Assembly: GCA_024233675.1 (NCBI GenBank) | Contig: JACKPH010000001.1 | Location: forward strand, 372,001 to 436,000 | DNA length: 64,000 nucleotides | DNA from: Thermotogae bacterium | Lineage (GTDB): Bacteria; Thermotogota; Thermotogae; Petrotogales; Petrotogaceae | Direction of reading: 5' to 3' | In this document: positions 15,775 through 23,136 of the stretch, piece by piece | Layout: each line of letters starts with the position of its first letter | Numbering within the stretch: position 1 is the stretch's first letter | The notes under the pieces: model-generated | The model's input: the letters and a program-made list of their open reading frames with translations, nothing else | Told to the model about the DNA's origin: nothing | Databases searched by the model: none | Position numbers and translations under genes: made by a program

Positions 15775-16959
15775 TTAAAACATAGAAATAACTCTGTCCA
15801 GAACTCCGTGAAGATATGAAATTATAACTCCGTAATTAACTATAGGAATACCATTTCTCGTAACTGAATGAATTCTTCTTAACATCATATTTCTTGTAAG
15901 AGTGCATCCGCCGCAGTGTATTACAAGTTTTATATCTTTAAGGTCTTCTTCATCAGGAAATTCCTTACCGGCAATAAAACTGAATCTCAGGTCTTTACCT
16001 GTTTTATTTATTAACCATTTAGGAATTTTAACACGTCCTATGTCTTCTGTAAGGGGTCTGTGATTACATCCTTCCATTACAAGTATTTTATCTCCGTCTT
16101 TAAGATTGTCTATAACTTTTACACCATCTGTAAGTTCTTTAAGATCTCCTTTTGATTTTGCCTCAAGAATTGAAAAAGTTGTAAGCATTATATCGGCCGG
16201 TATTTTATTTTCTATTTTCATTATTGCCTGAGAATCCGTTATAACAATTTTTGGTTTCTCCTTTAATTTATCAAGTGTTTCTGTAATTTCAGTATCCTGA
16301 CATATAACAGCATTTGCATTTCTGTCAAGAATTTCTCTTATCGCAACTATCTGAGGCATTATTATTTTACCCTTAGGTGCACTTTTATCAACGGGAATAA
16401 CGAGTAATACCGTATCGCCTTTTTCTATAAAATCAGGTATAAGATTTTTCTCATCTTCTTTAGGACATACATTATAAATCATATCTTTTAAATTATCTAT
16501 ATTTATTCTTTCTTTTGCAGATACATTTATTACATTCTGTCCTAATTTTCTGTAATGCTCTTCCAAATTTAATTTTTTGTTTTCATCATATTTGTTTACT
16601 GCAATAATATAAGGAATTCTCATTTTTTTAAATATACTTATTATTTCATTTTCATACTCACCAGGTACTGTATCTACGGTAAGAATTCCTATATCGGCTT
16701 TGTAAAAAGCTTTTTTTGCTTTTTCTGTTCTTAGTTCACCTATGTCGCCTATATCATCTATACCCGGAGTATCGACTATAGTAACAGGTCCGAGAGGATA
16801 GAGTTCCATAGTTTTATAAACAGGATCTGTTGTTGTACCTGCATAATCAGATACTATTGAAACATTTTGATTTACAACAGCATTCACAAGCGATGATTTA
16901 CCGGAATTTCTTTTCCCGGCAATAACTATATAATACCTGTATCCGGAATATGTACTCAA
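15775..16959 (-). CDS. hydF: [FeFe]-hydrogenase maturation GTPase HydF
   Basis: Scaffold GTPase on which the 2Fe subcluster is assembled before delivery to the hydrogenase. The G1 motif is GKRNSGKSS near residue 12, G3 is DTPG, and G4 is NKYD. The C-terminal [4Fe-4S]-binding signature C-x-H...H-C-x-x-C is complete (EGCNHRPLTE and, about 50 residues later, VIHCGGC). The length, 394 residues, is normal. It is the last gene of the regulator-hydG-hydE-hydF operon, six bases after hydE. No hydrogenase structural gene is in the window. Confidence 0.96.
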   Translation of the reverse strand: MSTYSGYRYYIVIAGKRNSGKSSLVNAVVNQNVSIVSDYAGTTTDPVYKTMELYPLGPVTIVDTPGIDDIGDIGELRTEKAKKAFYKADIGILTVDTVPGEYENEIISIFKKMRIPYIIAVNKYDENKKLNLEEHYRKLGQNVINVSAKERINIDNLKDMIYNVCPKEDEKNLIPDFIEKGDTVLLVIPVDKSAPKGKIIMPQIVAIREILDRNANAVICQDTEITETLDKLKEKPKIVITDSQAIMKIENKIPADIMLTTFSILEAKSKGDLKELTDGVKVIDNLKDGDKILVMEGCNHRPLTEDIGRVKIPKWLINKTGKDLRFSFIAGKEFPDEEDLKDIKLVIHCGGCTLTRNMMLRRIHSVTRNGIPIVNYGVIISYLHGVLDRVISMF

Positions 16960-16965
16960 ATTATT

Positions 16966-18003
16966 TCAGCCTCCGTATTTTTTATTGTTAACAGCATTTT
17001 CGGTAATAGGTGATACTCTGTATCCCAGACTTCTCAAATTATTATAAGTATCATAAAAATCCATTTTAGCTTTATTGTTATAAATAACATAATTTTCCCT
17101 GTACTTTTCCGGAGTTACATTAACCATAATAACATTACATGCATATTTAAATGCTTCTTCCTGTGCCGTTTTATCAATTGTTCCGAGTGCAGTTGTTGCA
17201 GGAAGCTGAACTTTAGGAATTGTAAGTCTTGTTGCCGCATATGCATTAAGAGTTAAATTTATTTCACCGGATTTCAAATTTTGAAAAGGGGTATTTTCAG
17301 CGGGAATAAAAGGTCCTATTCCTATCATTTTTATATTTTCGTCACGCATAAAAATTATGTCATCAGCTATATCTTCATATGTCTGATCAGGAAGACCTAT
17401 TATATTTCCGGAGCCGCTTACATATCCGAGATAATTCATATATCTTAGCAAATCTATTCTTTTTTCAAGATTTTTATCAGGATTTGAATTTTCAAAGATT
17501 TTTTTATTTACTGATTCATGCTTAAGAAGACATCTTACAGCCCCGGCTTTTTTAAATTCACGGAATTCATTTCTCTCTCTTTCACCTAAAGAAACTGATA
17601 CCGGTAATTTTGTTCTTTGTCTTATCTGACTTATTATTTCACATATATCATCAGATGAATAAGAATAATCTTCTCCGCTTTGTAAAATTATAGTATCAGG
17701 ACCGAGTCCGGCAGTTTCAACAGCAGTTCTGACAATATCCTCTTTCGGCATTCTGTATCTTTTTACTTTTTCATTATCTCTTCTGAGTCCGCAGTAATTA
17801 CAGTTTTTTATACAATAATTACTGAACTCTATAACAGCTTTTATACTTATATATCCCGCCGTATTTTTATTTTTTACGGCACGGCTGTAATCAAAAATTT
17901 TTTTCTGTTCGGAGCTGTTCCTTTTAAATCCGAGAATACTGACTATATGTTTTTTTTCTATGGTATTATGTTTCAAATGATAACTTATAATATCATTTAT
18001 CAA
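16966..18003 (-). CDS. hydE: [FeFe]-hydrogenase maturation radical SAM protein HydE
   Basis: Radical S-adenosylmethionine enzyme needed to build the dithiomethylamine-bridged 2Fe cluster. The CX3CX2C motif is CIKNCNYC near residue 64, followed by GLRRDN and KRYRM. Further HydE/BioB-like features are LQSGEDY, VSLGER and the C-terminal NVTPEKYRENY. The length, 345 residues, is typical. It overlaps hydG by four bases (translational coupling) and precedes hydF by six. Confidence 0.96.
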   Translation of the reverse strand: MINDIISYHLKHNTIEKKHIVSILGFKRNSSEQKKIFDYSRAVKNKNTAGYISIKAVIEFSNYCIKNCNYCGLRRDNEKVKRYRMPKEDIVRTAVETAGLGPDTIILQSGEDYSYSSDDICEIISQIRQRTKLPVSVSLGERERNEFREFKKAGAVRCLLKHESVNKKIFENSNPDKNLEKRIDLLRYMNYLGYVSGSGNIIGLPDQTYEDIADDIIFMRDENIKMIGIGPFIPAENTPFQNLKSGEINLTLNAYAATRLTIPKVQLPATTALGTIDKTAQEEAFKYACNVIMVNVTPEKYRENYVIYNNKAKMDFYDTYNNLRSLGYRVSPITENAVNNKKYGG

Positions 18004-19415
18004 AAGTACACATCCCTGACGCCGGATTCGACTTTTTTAATATTTTCCTTAAGCTGTTCTTTCATTTTGCTCTCAGGAATATTATTAATTTCTTTTTTTA
18101 TTTGTTTTAAAGCTGATTTTGCGGTCTTTTCAGAAGCATAATCAGTTATATATTCCATTAAAGTAAGAATTGCATTAGGTGTACAGAATCTTTTAACAAA
18201 TCCGGGAACGGCAAATTCCATAAAATGTTCACCGGTTCTTCCCATTCTGTAACATGCTGTACAGAATGAAGGCACAAATCCTGTTTCTGTAAGCTCTCCG
18301 ACAACTTCATCAAGACTTCTCTGATCTCCGAGAACAAACTGACTTTTTTTATACGATTCTTCATCGTCCTGGGAATATGCACCGACACCTATATTTGATC
18401 CTGCATCTATCTGTGAAACACCGTATTTCATAACTTCTTTTCTTATATTTTCAGGTTCTCTTGCTGTTAAAATAAGACCTGTATAAGGAACAGAAAGTCT
18501 GAGAACAGCAACTATTTTTTTAAATTTTTCATCTGTTATAACATTCGGTGGAGTTTTTGCAAGAGGTGTATTTATTGCCGGTTCTATTCTCGGAAATGAA
18601 ATTGTATGAGGTCCGAACCCGAATCTTTCCTCAAAATGCATTGTATGATATAAAAGTCCCATAACTTCGTATCTGTAATCATAAAGTCCGAAAAGAGCTC
18701 CTATACCGACATCATCCAACCCTGCTTTAATTGCTCTGTCAAGTCCGTATAATCTCCATATATAACTTGACTTTGGTCCTGTCGGATGAATTTTCTTATA
18801 TGTGCCGTAATGATATGTTTCCTGAAAAATCTGAAATGTTCCTATTCCTGTTTCTTTTATTCTTTTATAGTCTTTAAAAACCTGCGGTGCGGCATTTATA
18901 TTTGCCCTTCTTATTTCACCCCTGTCTTTCTTTGTGCCGTAAACTTTTTCTATTGTTTTACATATAAATTCGGCATCATACATAGGATGTTCCCCGTAAA
19001 CAAGTATAAGTCTTTTATGTCCTTTATCTATAAGAGCAAGCGTTTCTTTACCGACCTCTTCTTCTGTAAGACTTCTTCTGAACACTTCCTTGTTTGATAT
19101 TCTGAATCCGCAGTACTGACAGTCATTTATACACTCATTTCCTATATAAAGCGGTGCAAAAAGAACTATTCTGTTTCCGTAAACTTCTTTTTTTAGTCTT
19201 TCAGCACCTCTGAAAAGTTCATTTATGCATTCCGGATCGGAGAGATTCAGTAAATATGCTGTTTCATCAGGACTAAGTCTGTTTTTTCCGATTGATTTCT
19301 GAATTATTTCCCTTACTCTTACAATATCATTACCTTTATTTTTTTCAAGTGCCTCAAAAATTTCTTTTTCATTTATAAAACTTTTATAATTATCGCTGTC
19401 TTTAATATAAAACAT
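18000..19415 (-). CDS. hydG: [FeFe]-hydrogenase maturation radical SAM protein HydG (tyrosine lyase)
   Basis: Cleaves tyrosine to p-cresol and dehydroglycine, giving the CO and CN- ligands of the H-cluster. The N-terminal CX3CX2C is CINDCQYCGF near residue 90. The C-terminal auxiliary-cluster motif CX2CX22C is present (SFCTACYRMGRTG and, downstream, KRFCTPNA). The length of 471 residues is normal. The start ATG follows GCGGAGGAA. It is one base after the TM1266-like gene and overlaps hydE by four bases. Confidence 0.97.
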   Translation of the reverse strand: MFYIKDSDNYKSFINEKEIFEALEKNKGNDIVRVREIIQKSIGKNRLSPDETAYLLNLSDPECINELFRGAERLKKEVYGNRIVLFAPLYIGNECINDCQYCGFRISNKEVFRRSLTEEEVGKETLALIDKGHKRLILVYGEHPMYDAEFICKTIEKVYGTKKDRGEIRRANINAAPQVFKDYKRIKETGIGTFQIFQETYHYGTYKKIHPTGPKSSYIWRLYGLDRAIKAGLDDVGIGALFGLYDYRYEVMGLLYHTMHFEERFGFGPHTISFPRIEPAINTPLAKTPPNVITDEKFKKIVAVLRLSVPYTGLILTAREPENIRKEVMKYGVSQIDAGSNIGVGAYSQDDEESYKKSQFVLGDQRSLDEVVGELTETGFVPSFCTACYRMGRTGEHFMEFAVPGFVKRFCTPNAILTLMEYITDYASEKTAKSALKQIKKEINNIPESKMKEQLKENIKKVESGVRDVYF

Positions 19416-19416
19416 T

Positions 19417-19683
19417 TTATTCCTCCGCCATTTTTATAATATGTGATTTTACAAGCACGCCGTCTATCTGTCCGAGTTTTCCGTTTAACGCACCTATAAT
19501 ATCATTTTCCGCCTCCACCACAAGAAATATTATGGACACATTTTTTTCTTTCATAGGATATCCTACCCTTAAATTAATAAATTCCCCGAAATTGTGCAGA
19601 ATATCATTAACCTTAGAATAATTAACATCTCTGTTATAAACAGATACCGAAATCATTGCTACTTTTTTATTACTTTTTTCCAT
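19417..19683 (-). CDS. TM1266-type iron-only hydrogenase system regulator
   Basis: An 88-residue ACT/NikR-C-like protein: KKVAMISVSVYNRD, then VNDILHNFGEFINLRVGYPMKEKNVSIIFLVVE, the usual ferredoxin-like fold of the putative hydrogenase regulator found next to hydEFG. Whether it binds nucleic acid or a small ligand is not established. The start ATG 19683 is chosen because AAGGAGGT lies about ten bases upstream; an ATG 33 bases earlier would lie inside the hairpin stem. That ribosome-binding site forms one arm of a 17-bp hairpin, so translation of this first gene is probably structure-controlled. Confidence 0.85.
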   Translation of the reverse strand: MEKSNKKVAMISVSVYNRDVNYSKVNDILHNFGEFINLRVGYPMKEKNVSIIFLVVEAENDIIGALNGKLGQIDGVLVKSHIIKMAEE

Positions 19684-19837
19684 AATAAAAGACCTCCTTC
19701 TTTTTATATCAGCCAAAAGAAGGAGGTCTTTCTATTATATAAAATAATATTTTCACCTCATTACACTCTCCTTCCCCCGGTGTCAGAAAATTCCTCCGCC
19801 TCAGGATGAAATATATTAACTTGTTATTTTTTTTAAC
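19684..19837 (-). promoter_or_regulatory. Structured leader of the hydrogenase maturation operon
   Basis: About 150 bases lie between a possible extended -10 box (TGTTAGAAT on the minus strand, plus-strand 19844-19852) and the first ATG. A G/C-rich block at about 19753-19806 stands out from the AT-rich surroundings. It contains a purine-rich segment with GAAGGAG, which could pair with CTCCTTC in the upstream arm of the SD-sequestering hairpin and so free the ribosome-binding site. A minimal reading frame ATG AGG TGA follows this GAAGGAG at ribosome-binding distance. I matched it to no riboswitch class I know. Confidence 0.55.
19688..19731 (-). repeat. 17-bp inverted repeat burying the Shine-Dalgarno site
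   Basis: Perfect arms AAAGACCTCCTTCTTTT (plus 19688-19704) and AAAAGAAGGAGGTCTTT (plus 19715-19731) are separated by a ten-base loop. In the minus-strand RNA the 3' arm contains AAGGAGGT, the ribosome-binding site of the TM1266-like gene, so it is fully base-paired in this hairpin. Only four bases separate the stem from the ATG. Confidence 0.85.
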
Positions 19838-19946
19838 ATTTGTATTCTAACAGATATTCATTTCATAATTATTAAAAAATTTACTTTTTAAGTTTAACTG
19901 TTTTTCAGACTAATTTTTTCTGAATAAAAAATAAATATTATCTCAT

Positions 19947-19975
19947 TTGACTTTTTATGACTGTATTGCTATAAT
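19947..19975 (+). promoter_or_regulatory. Sigma-70-type promoter of the secreted hydrolase gene
   Basis: TTGACT (19947-19952), a 17-base spacer and TATAAT (19970-19975) form a near-consensus promoter. The expected start near 19982 leaves only a short leader with GGAGGTGAT before the ATG at 19996. Confidence 0.8.
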
Positions 19976-19995
19976 ATTACACTGGAGGTGATTTT

Positions 19996-21513
19996 ATGAA
20001 AAAAATATATTTATTATTTTTTATCATAATTTCTTTATTTACAGCAATATTTTCGGAAGATATTTACGGAATATATATTCAGGATTCTCTTGTAGGTACT
20101 TCTACTGTGAATTTTGACAAAACTTCAAAATCAGAATCAACAATAACTGAAATGTCTTTAGGACTTACAAAAGCAAAATATATATCAAAAACAGTTTATA
20201 ACACTGACTGGTCAGTAAAATATTATTCTCTCGATATATTTGTAAACGGTGTAAAACAGATAACTTCATCGTTTAATTATTTAAACGGAACTTTTTCGGG
20301 AAACGCAAACGGATTAAATCTCAGCCGTAAAAAAATTAAAAATCCTGTTATACTGGATAACAATATAATAGGTCATATGTACGCTTTACTTTTCATGGAA
20401 ACGGGAAAATATAATGTCCTGATTCCGTCTCTTATGTTTAATTCATCTACCGACAAATCATCTGTCATGTCTATGGAAATAACAGAAAAATCAGAAAATA
20501 TTTTAAAATATGTTTATTCCGGGCTTGAAGTAATTATAAATACAGAAAACAATGAAATAATTTCTGCTGAAATACCCGCTCAGAAAGTAAAATACGTAAA
20601 AGGAAGTGTAGCCGGGGAATTTACGGAAAAACAGATAAGTTTCAGTAGTAACGGCATAGATATACCCGGTACAATTATGTTTCCGAAAGAATCCAAAGAA
20701 AAATATCCGGCTATTGTTCTCGTTCATGGCTCAGGACCAAATGACAGGGATGAAACAATTCAGTCGGGGTCTTTAATTTTAAAACCTTTTTATGAATTAT
20801 CAAAAAATCTTGCGGAAAATGGTTTTGTTGTTCTCAGATATGACAAAAGAAGTTATCTCGCCAATTTTGACAAATCAATAAAAAATATTACGGTGAATGA
20901 TTTTGTGACCGATGCTGAAAATGCGTTTAATTATCTTTATTCTCAGGATTTTACCGATAAAGACAGCGTTTTTGTTTTAGGTCACAGTCAGGGTGCCTCT
21001 TTTGTGCCTATAATAATAAAGAATTTACCTGTAAAAGCCGGAATATCTTTTGCACCTGCATTACTCGATATATTTTCACAGATTGTTTATCAGACAGACT
21101 ATCAGTATGAGCAGCTTAAAAATATAAAAGATTATGAACAGGTACTTACTGAACTAAGCAGCATAAAAAAACAGGCAGAAGAGGCAAAAAACAAATTTGA
21201 ATCCGGAAATTATTCTGATTCTGACACTTTTTTAGGTGCCGATTTCCGTTTTTATGCCGGATGGATGAATTTACAGAAAGATCCTGTTAAAGATTTTATT
21301 AATTCCGAAAAGAAAATTCTTATTCTCAACGGTGAAAATGATTTAAAGACACCTTATCCTCTTATAAAAGAAAAAGAAAATGTTCTTCTTCAGAATAAAA
21401 ATATTACCGTAAAATATCTTCAGAATACAATACATGAAATGTATAATCCCAATACAATGTTGTTCAACAGTGAAATAGGAAAAATTATAACCTCATACTG
21501 TATGGAAAAATAA
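19996..21513 (+). CDS. Secreted alpha/beta hydrolase
   Basis: A 505-residue exported serine hydrolase. The signal peptide is KKIYLLFFIIISLFTAIFSED. Residues about 20-210 form a beta-rich N-terminal domain without recognised motif. The C-terminal hydrolase domain begins near residue 215 (GIDIPGTIMFP, VLVHGSGPNDRDE oxyanion loop) and has the nucleophile elbow GHSQGA, the acid region LNGENDLKTP and the catalytic His in NTIHEM. This resembles dipeptidyl-peptidase/S9-like or serine aminopeptidase-like hydrolases, often peptidases or esterases. It is transcribed alone from a strong promoter, divergently from the hydrogenase maturation operon. Confidence 0.85.
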   Translation: MKKIYLLFFIIISLFTAIFSEDIYGIYIQDSLVGTSTVNFDKTSKSESTITEMSLGLTKAKYISKTVYNTDWSVKYYSLDIFVNGVKQITSSFNYLNGTFSGNANGLNLSRKKIKNPVILDNNIIGHMYALLFMETGKYNVLIPSLMFNSSTDKSSVMSMEITEKSENILKYVYSGLEVIINTENNEIISAEIPAQKVKYVKGSVAGEFTEKQISFSSNGIDIPGTIMFPKESKEKYPAIVLVHGSGPNDRDETIQSGSLILKPFYELSKNLAENGFVVLRYDKRSYLANFDKSIKNITVNDFVTDAENAFNYLYSQDFTDKDSVFVLGHSQGASFVPIIIKNLPVKAGISFAPALLDIFSQIVYQTDYQYEQLKNIKDYEQVLTELSSIKKQAEEAKNKFESGNYSDSDTFLGADFRFYAGWMNLQKDPVKDFINSEKKILILNGENDLKTPYPLIKEKENVLLQNKNITVKYLQNTIHEMYNPNTMLFNSEIGKIITSYCMEK

Positions 21514-21536
21514 AAATCCCTTGCGGGGATTTTTAT
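21512..21536 (+). terminator. Rho-independent terminator
   Basis: AAAAATCCC and GGGATTTTT pair around TTGCG and are followed by ATTTTA. It overlaps the stop codon of the hydrolase gene. Confidence 0.8.
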
Positions 21537-21584
21537 TTTAGTGTATAATAAAAAGAATACTAAAGTATAATTACGGAGGTTCTT

Positions 21585-22163
21585 ATGAAAAAAAAACTCT
21601 CAGAAATGTCTCTCGAAGAACTTTGGGAACTTTTTCCCGTAATTCTGAAAGATTATAATTCTCATTACCCCGAATGGTATGAAGAAGAAAAGATCAATCT
21701 GCTCAGAATTACAGAAAAAGAATATATAAAAAGAATAAATCATATAGGAAGTACTGCTGTAAAAGGTCTTATATCAAAACCGACAGTTGATATACTTCTT
21801 GAACTTGATAAAAATACTGATGTGCATTCTTTTATAACACCTGTTATAAAAAACGGATGGACAGTTATGTCAGACAATAACTCAAATGATTTCAGAATTT
21901 CATTAAACAAAGGTTATACTCCGGAAGGTTTTGCAGAAAAAGTATTTCATCTTCATATAAGACCTTACGGTGACTGGAATGAACTTTATTTCCGTGATTA
22001 TCTCAATGATCATAAAGAAACCGCGGAAGAATATGCAGAATTAAAAAAATCTCTGCTTAAAGATTTCAGAAATAACAGAGACGGTTATACAGAAGCAAAA
22101 ACATCTTTTGTTTTAAAATATTCGGAAACTGCAAAAAAAATATATAAAAACAGATATATTTAA
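21585..22163 (+). CDS. GrpB/UPF0157 family protein
   Basis: A 192-residue protein of the GrpB family, a nucleotidyltransferase-like fold. The hallmark INHIGSTAVKGLISKPTVDILLE is present, corresponding to the G-S-T and K-P-x-x-D-I/L active-site-like segments, followed by FHLHIRPYG. Members are cytoplasmic and of unresolved biochemical role, and some are fused to dephospho-CoA kinase. Here it stands alone with its own AT-rich promoter region and terminator. Start ATG follows CGGAGG. Confidence 0.85.
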   Translation: MKKKLSEMSLEELWELFPVILKDYNSHYPEWYEEEKINLLRITEKEYIKRINHIGSTAVKGLISKPTVDILLELDKNTDVHSFITPVIKNGWTVMSDNNSNDFRISLNKGYTPEGFAEKVFHLHIRPYGDWNELYFRDYLNDHKETAEEYAELKKSLLKDFRNNRDGYTEAKTSFVLKYSETAKKIYKNRYI

Positions 22164-22187
22164 ATCCCGTAAGGGATTTATTTTTTT
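22161..22187 (+). terminator. Rho-independent terminator
   Basis: TAAATCCC and GGGATTTA pair around a GTAA tetraloop and are followed by seven Ts. It ends the GrpB-family gene. Confidence 0.85.
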
Positions 22188-22242
22188 AATGCAAAAATTT
22201 TTTAATTGTGATATTATCAGAATAACGTCCGGAGGTGAAATA

Positions 22243-23091
22243 ATGTATAGCGATGAATTACTCAGAATAGGTGATTTTTCGGAAATTGTAAATATCTCTG
22301 TAAGAATGCTAAGATACTACGATGATGAAGGTCTTTTTAAACCTTTTATAACCGATGAGTTTACCGGATACCGTTTTTATCATGCCGAACAGATTCCTCT
22401 GATACAAAGAATAATACTTTTAAGGGATATGAATTTTTCAGTAAAACAGATAAAAGAAATAATAAACAGTCGTGATGACAGCATTGTCACAGAAAATCTT
22501 TTAAAAAGAAAAAGTTCTGTTCTGCATGAAATCTCTTTAATGTATGAAACCGTTAAAAAAATAGATACTGCAGTAGAAAATATAAAAAATAACGAAATAT
22601 CCCTGAACTGCAACATTACTTTTAAATCAGTTCCTAAAATGAATATTGTATCTTTCAGAGGAAAAATACCTTCTTACAATGATGAAAAAATTTTATGGAA
22701 CAGACTCGATTCTCTTATAAAAAACTACAGAATAAATATAAGACACGATATGAGCAGCAATATATGTATTTTCCATGATGATTTACCGCCAAAAGACCTT
22801 ATAGATATAGAAGTCGGATATATAACAGATGAAACAAATTCTCAGTGTAAAGAGCTTATTTTCAGAGAAACAGAAAGTATAGATCTTATGTTATGCATGA
22901 TGGTAAGAGGTCCTTATTCAAATTTAAAAAAGTCTTATGACTTTCTCGGATATTGGTTAGACCTTCATAAAAACTATAAAATAAACGGAAAAAGCCGTCA
23001 GATATGTCATATTTCTTCGGAAGAACCCTTTTTCAGGGAAAATCAGGAAAACTATATTACAGAAATACAGATTCCGGTAATTAAAATTTGA
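22243..23091 (+). CDS. MerR-family regulator with GyrI-like effector domain
   Basis: A 282-residue activator-type regulator. The winged HTH is at the N-terminus (LLRIGDFSEIVNISVRMLRYYDDEGLFKP), followed by the MerR helix pair and a coiled dimerisation helix to about residue 115. The C-terminal half (VPKMNIVSFRGKIP onwards) has the length and beta-strand pattern of GyrI-like/BmrR-type drug-binding domains. The start is ATG 22243 behind CCGGAGGTGA; earlier in-frame ATGs have no such signal. Its stop overlaps the -35 box of the next gene's promoter, which has a 19-base spacer, the signature of MerR-activated promoters. It probably switches on the TsaA-like-UvrA fusion gene in response to a drug or other lipophilic cation. 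Confidence 0.88.
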   Translation: MYSDELLRIGDFSEIVNISVRMLRYYDDEGLFKPFITDEFTGYRFYHAEQIPLIQRIILLRDMNFSVKQIKEIINSRDDSIVTENLLKRKSSVLHEISLMYETVKKIDTAVENIKNNEISLNCNITFKSVPKMNIVSFRGKIPSYNDEKILWNRLDSLIKNYRINIRHDMSSNICIFHDDLPPKDLIDIEVGYITDETNSQCKELIFRETESIDLMLCMMVRGPYSNLKKSYDFLGYWLDLHKNYKINGKSRQICHISSEEPFFRENQENYITEIQIPVIKI

Positions 23092-23118
23092 CTCTGACAC
23101 TGTGTGATACTGTATATT
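23088..23118 (+). promoter_or_regulatory. MerR-type promoter with 19-bp spacer
   Basis: TTGACT (23088-23093) and TATATT (23113-23118) are separated by 19 bases, too long for unaided sigma-70 but standard for MerR-family promoters. The spacer CTGACACTGTGTGATACTG has a centre of dyad at ACACTGTGT, and the segment TTGACTCTGACACTGTGT resembles the operator consensus I recall for MerR-family drug regulators. Confidence 0.7.
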
Positions 23119-23136
23119 ATGTAGGAGGTGATTTCA

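Noticed and set aside
19690..19729. Reading the hyd leader hairpin as an intrinsic terminator
   Set aside because: The minus-strand T-run after the stem is only four bases and runs into the ATG; the main feature is sequestration of the ribosome-binding site.
19684..19837. Match of the hyd leader to TPP, FMN, glycine, SAM, c-di-GMP, preQ1 or THF riboswitch classes
   Set aside because: None of the conserved core sequences I remember for these classes is present.
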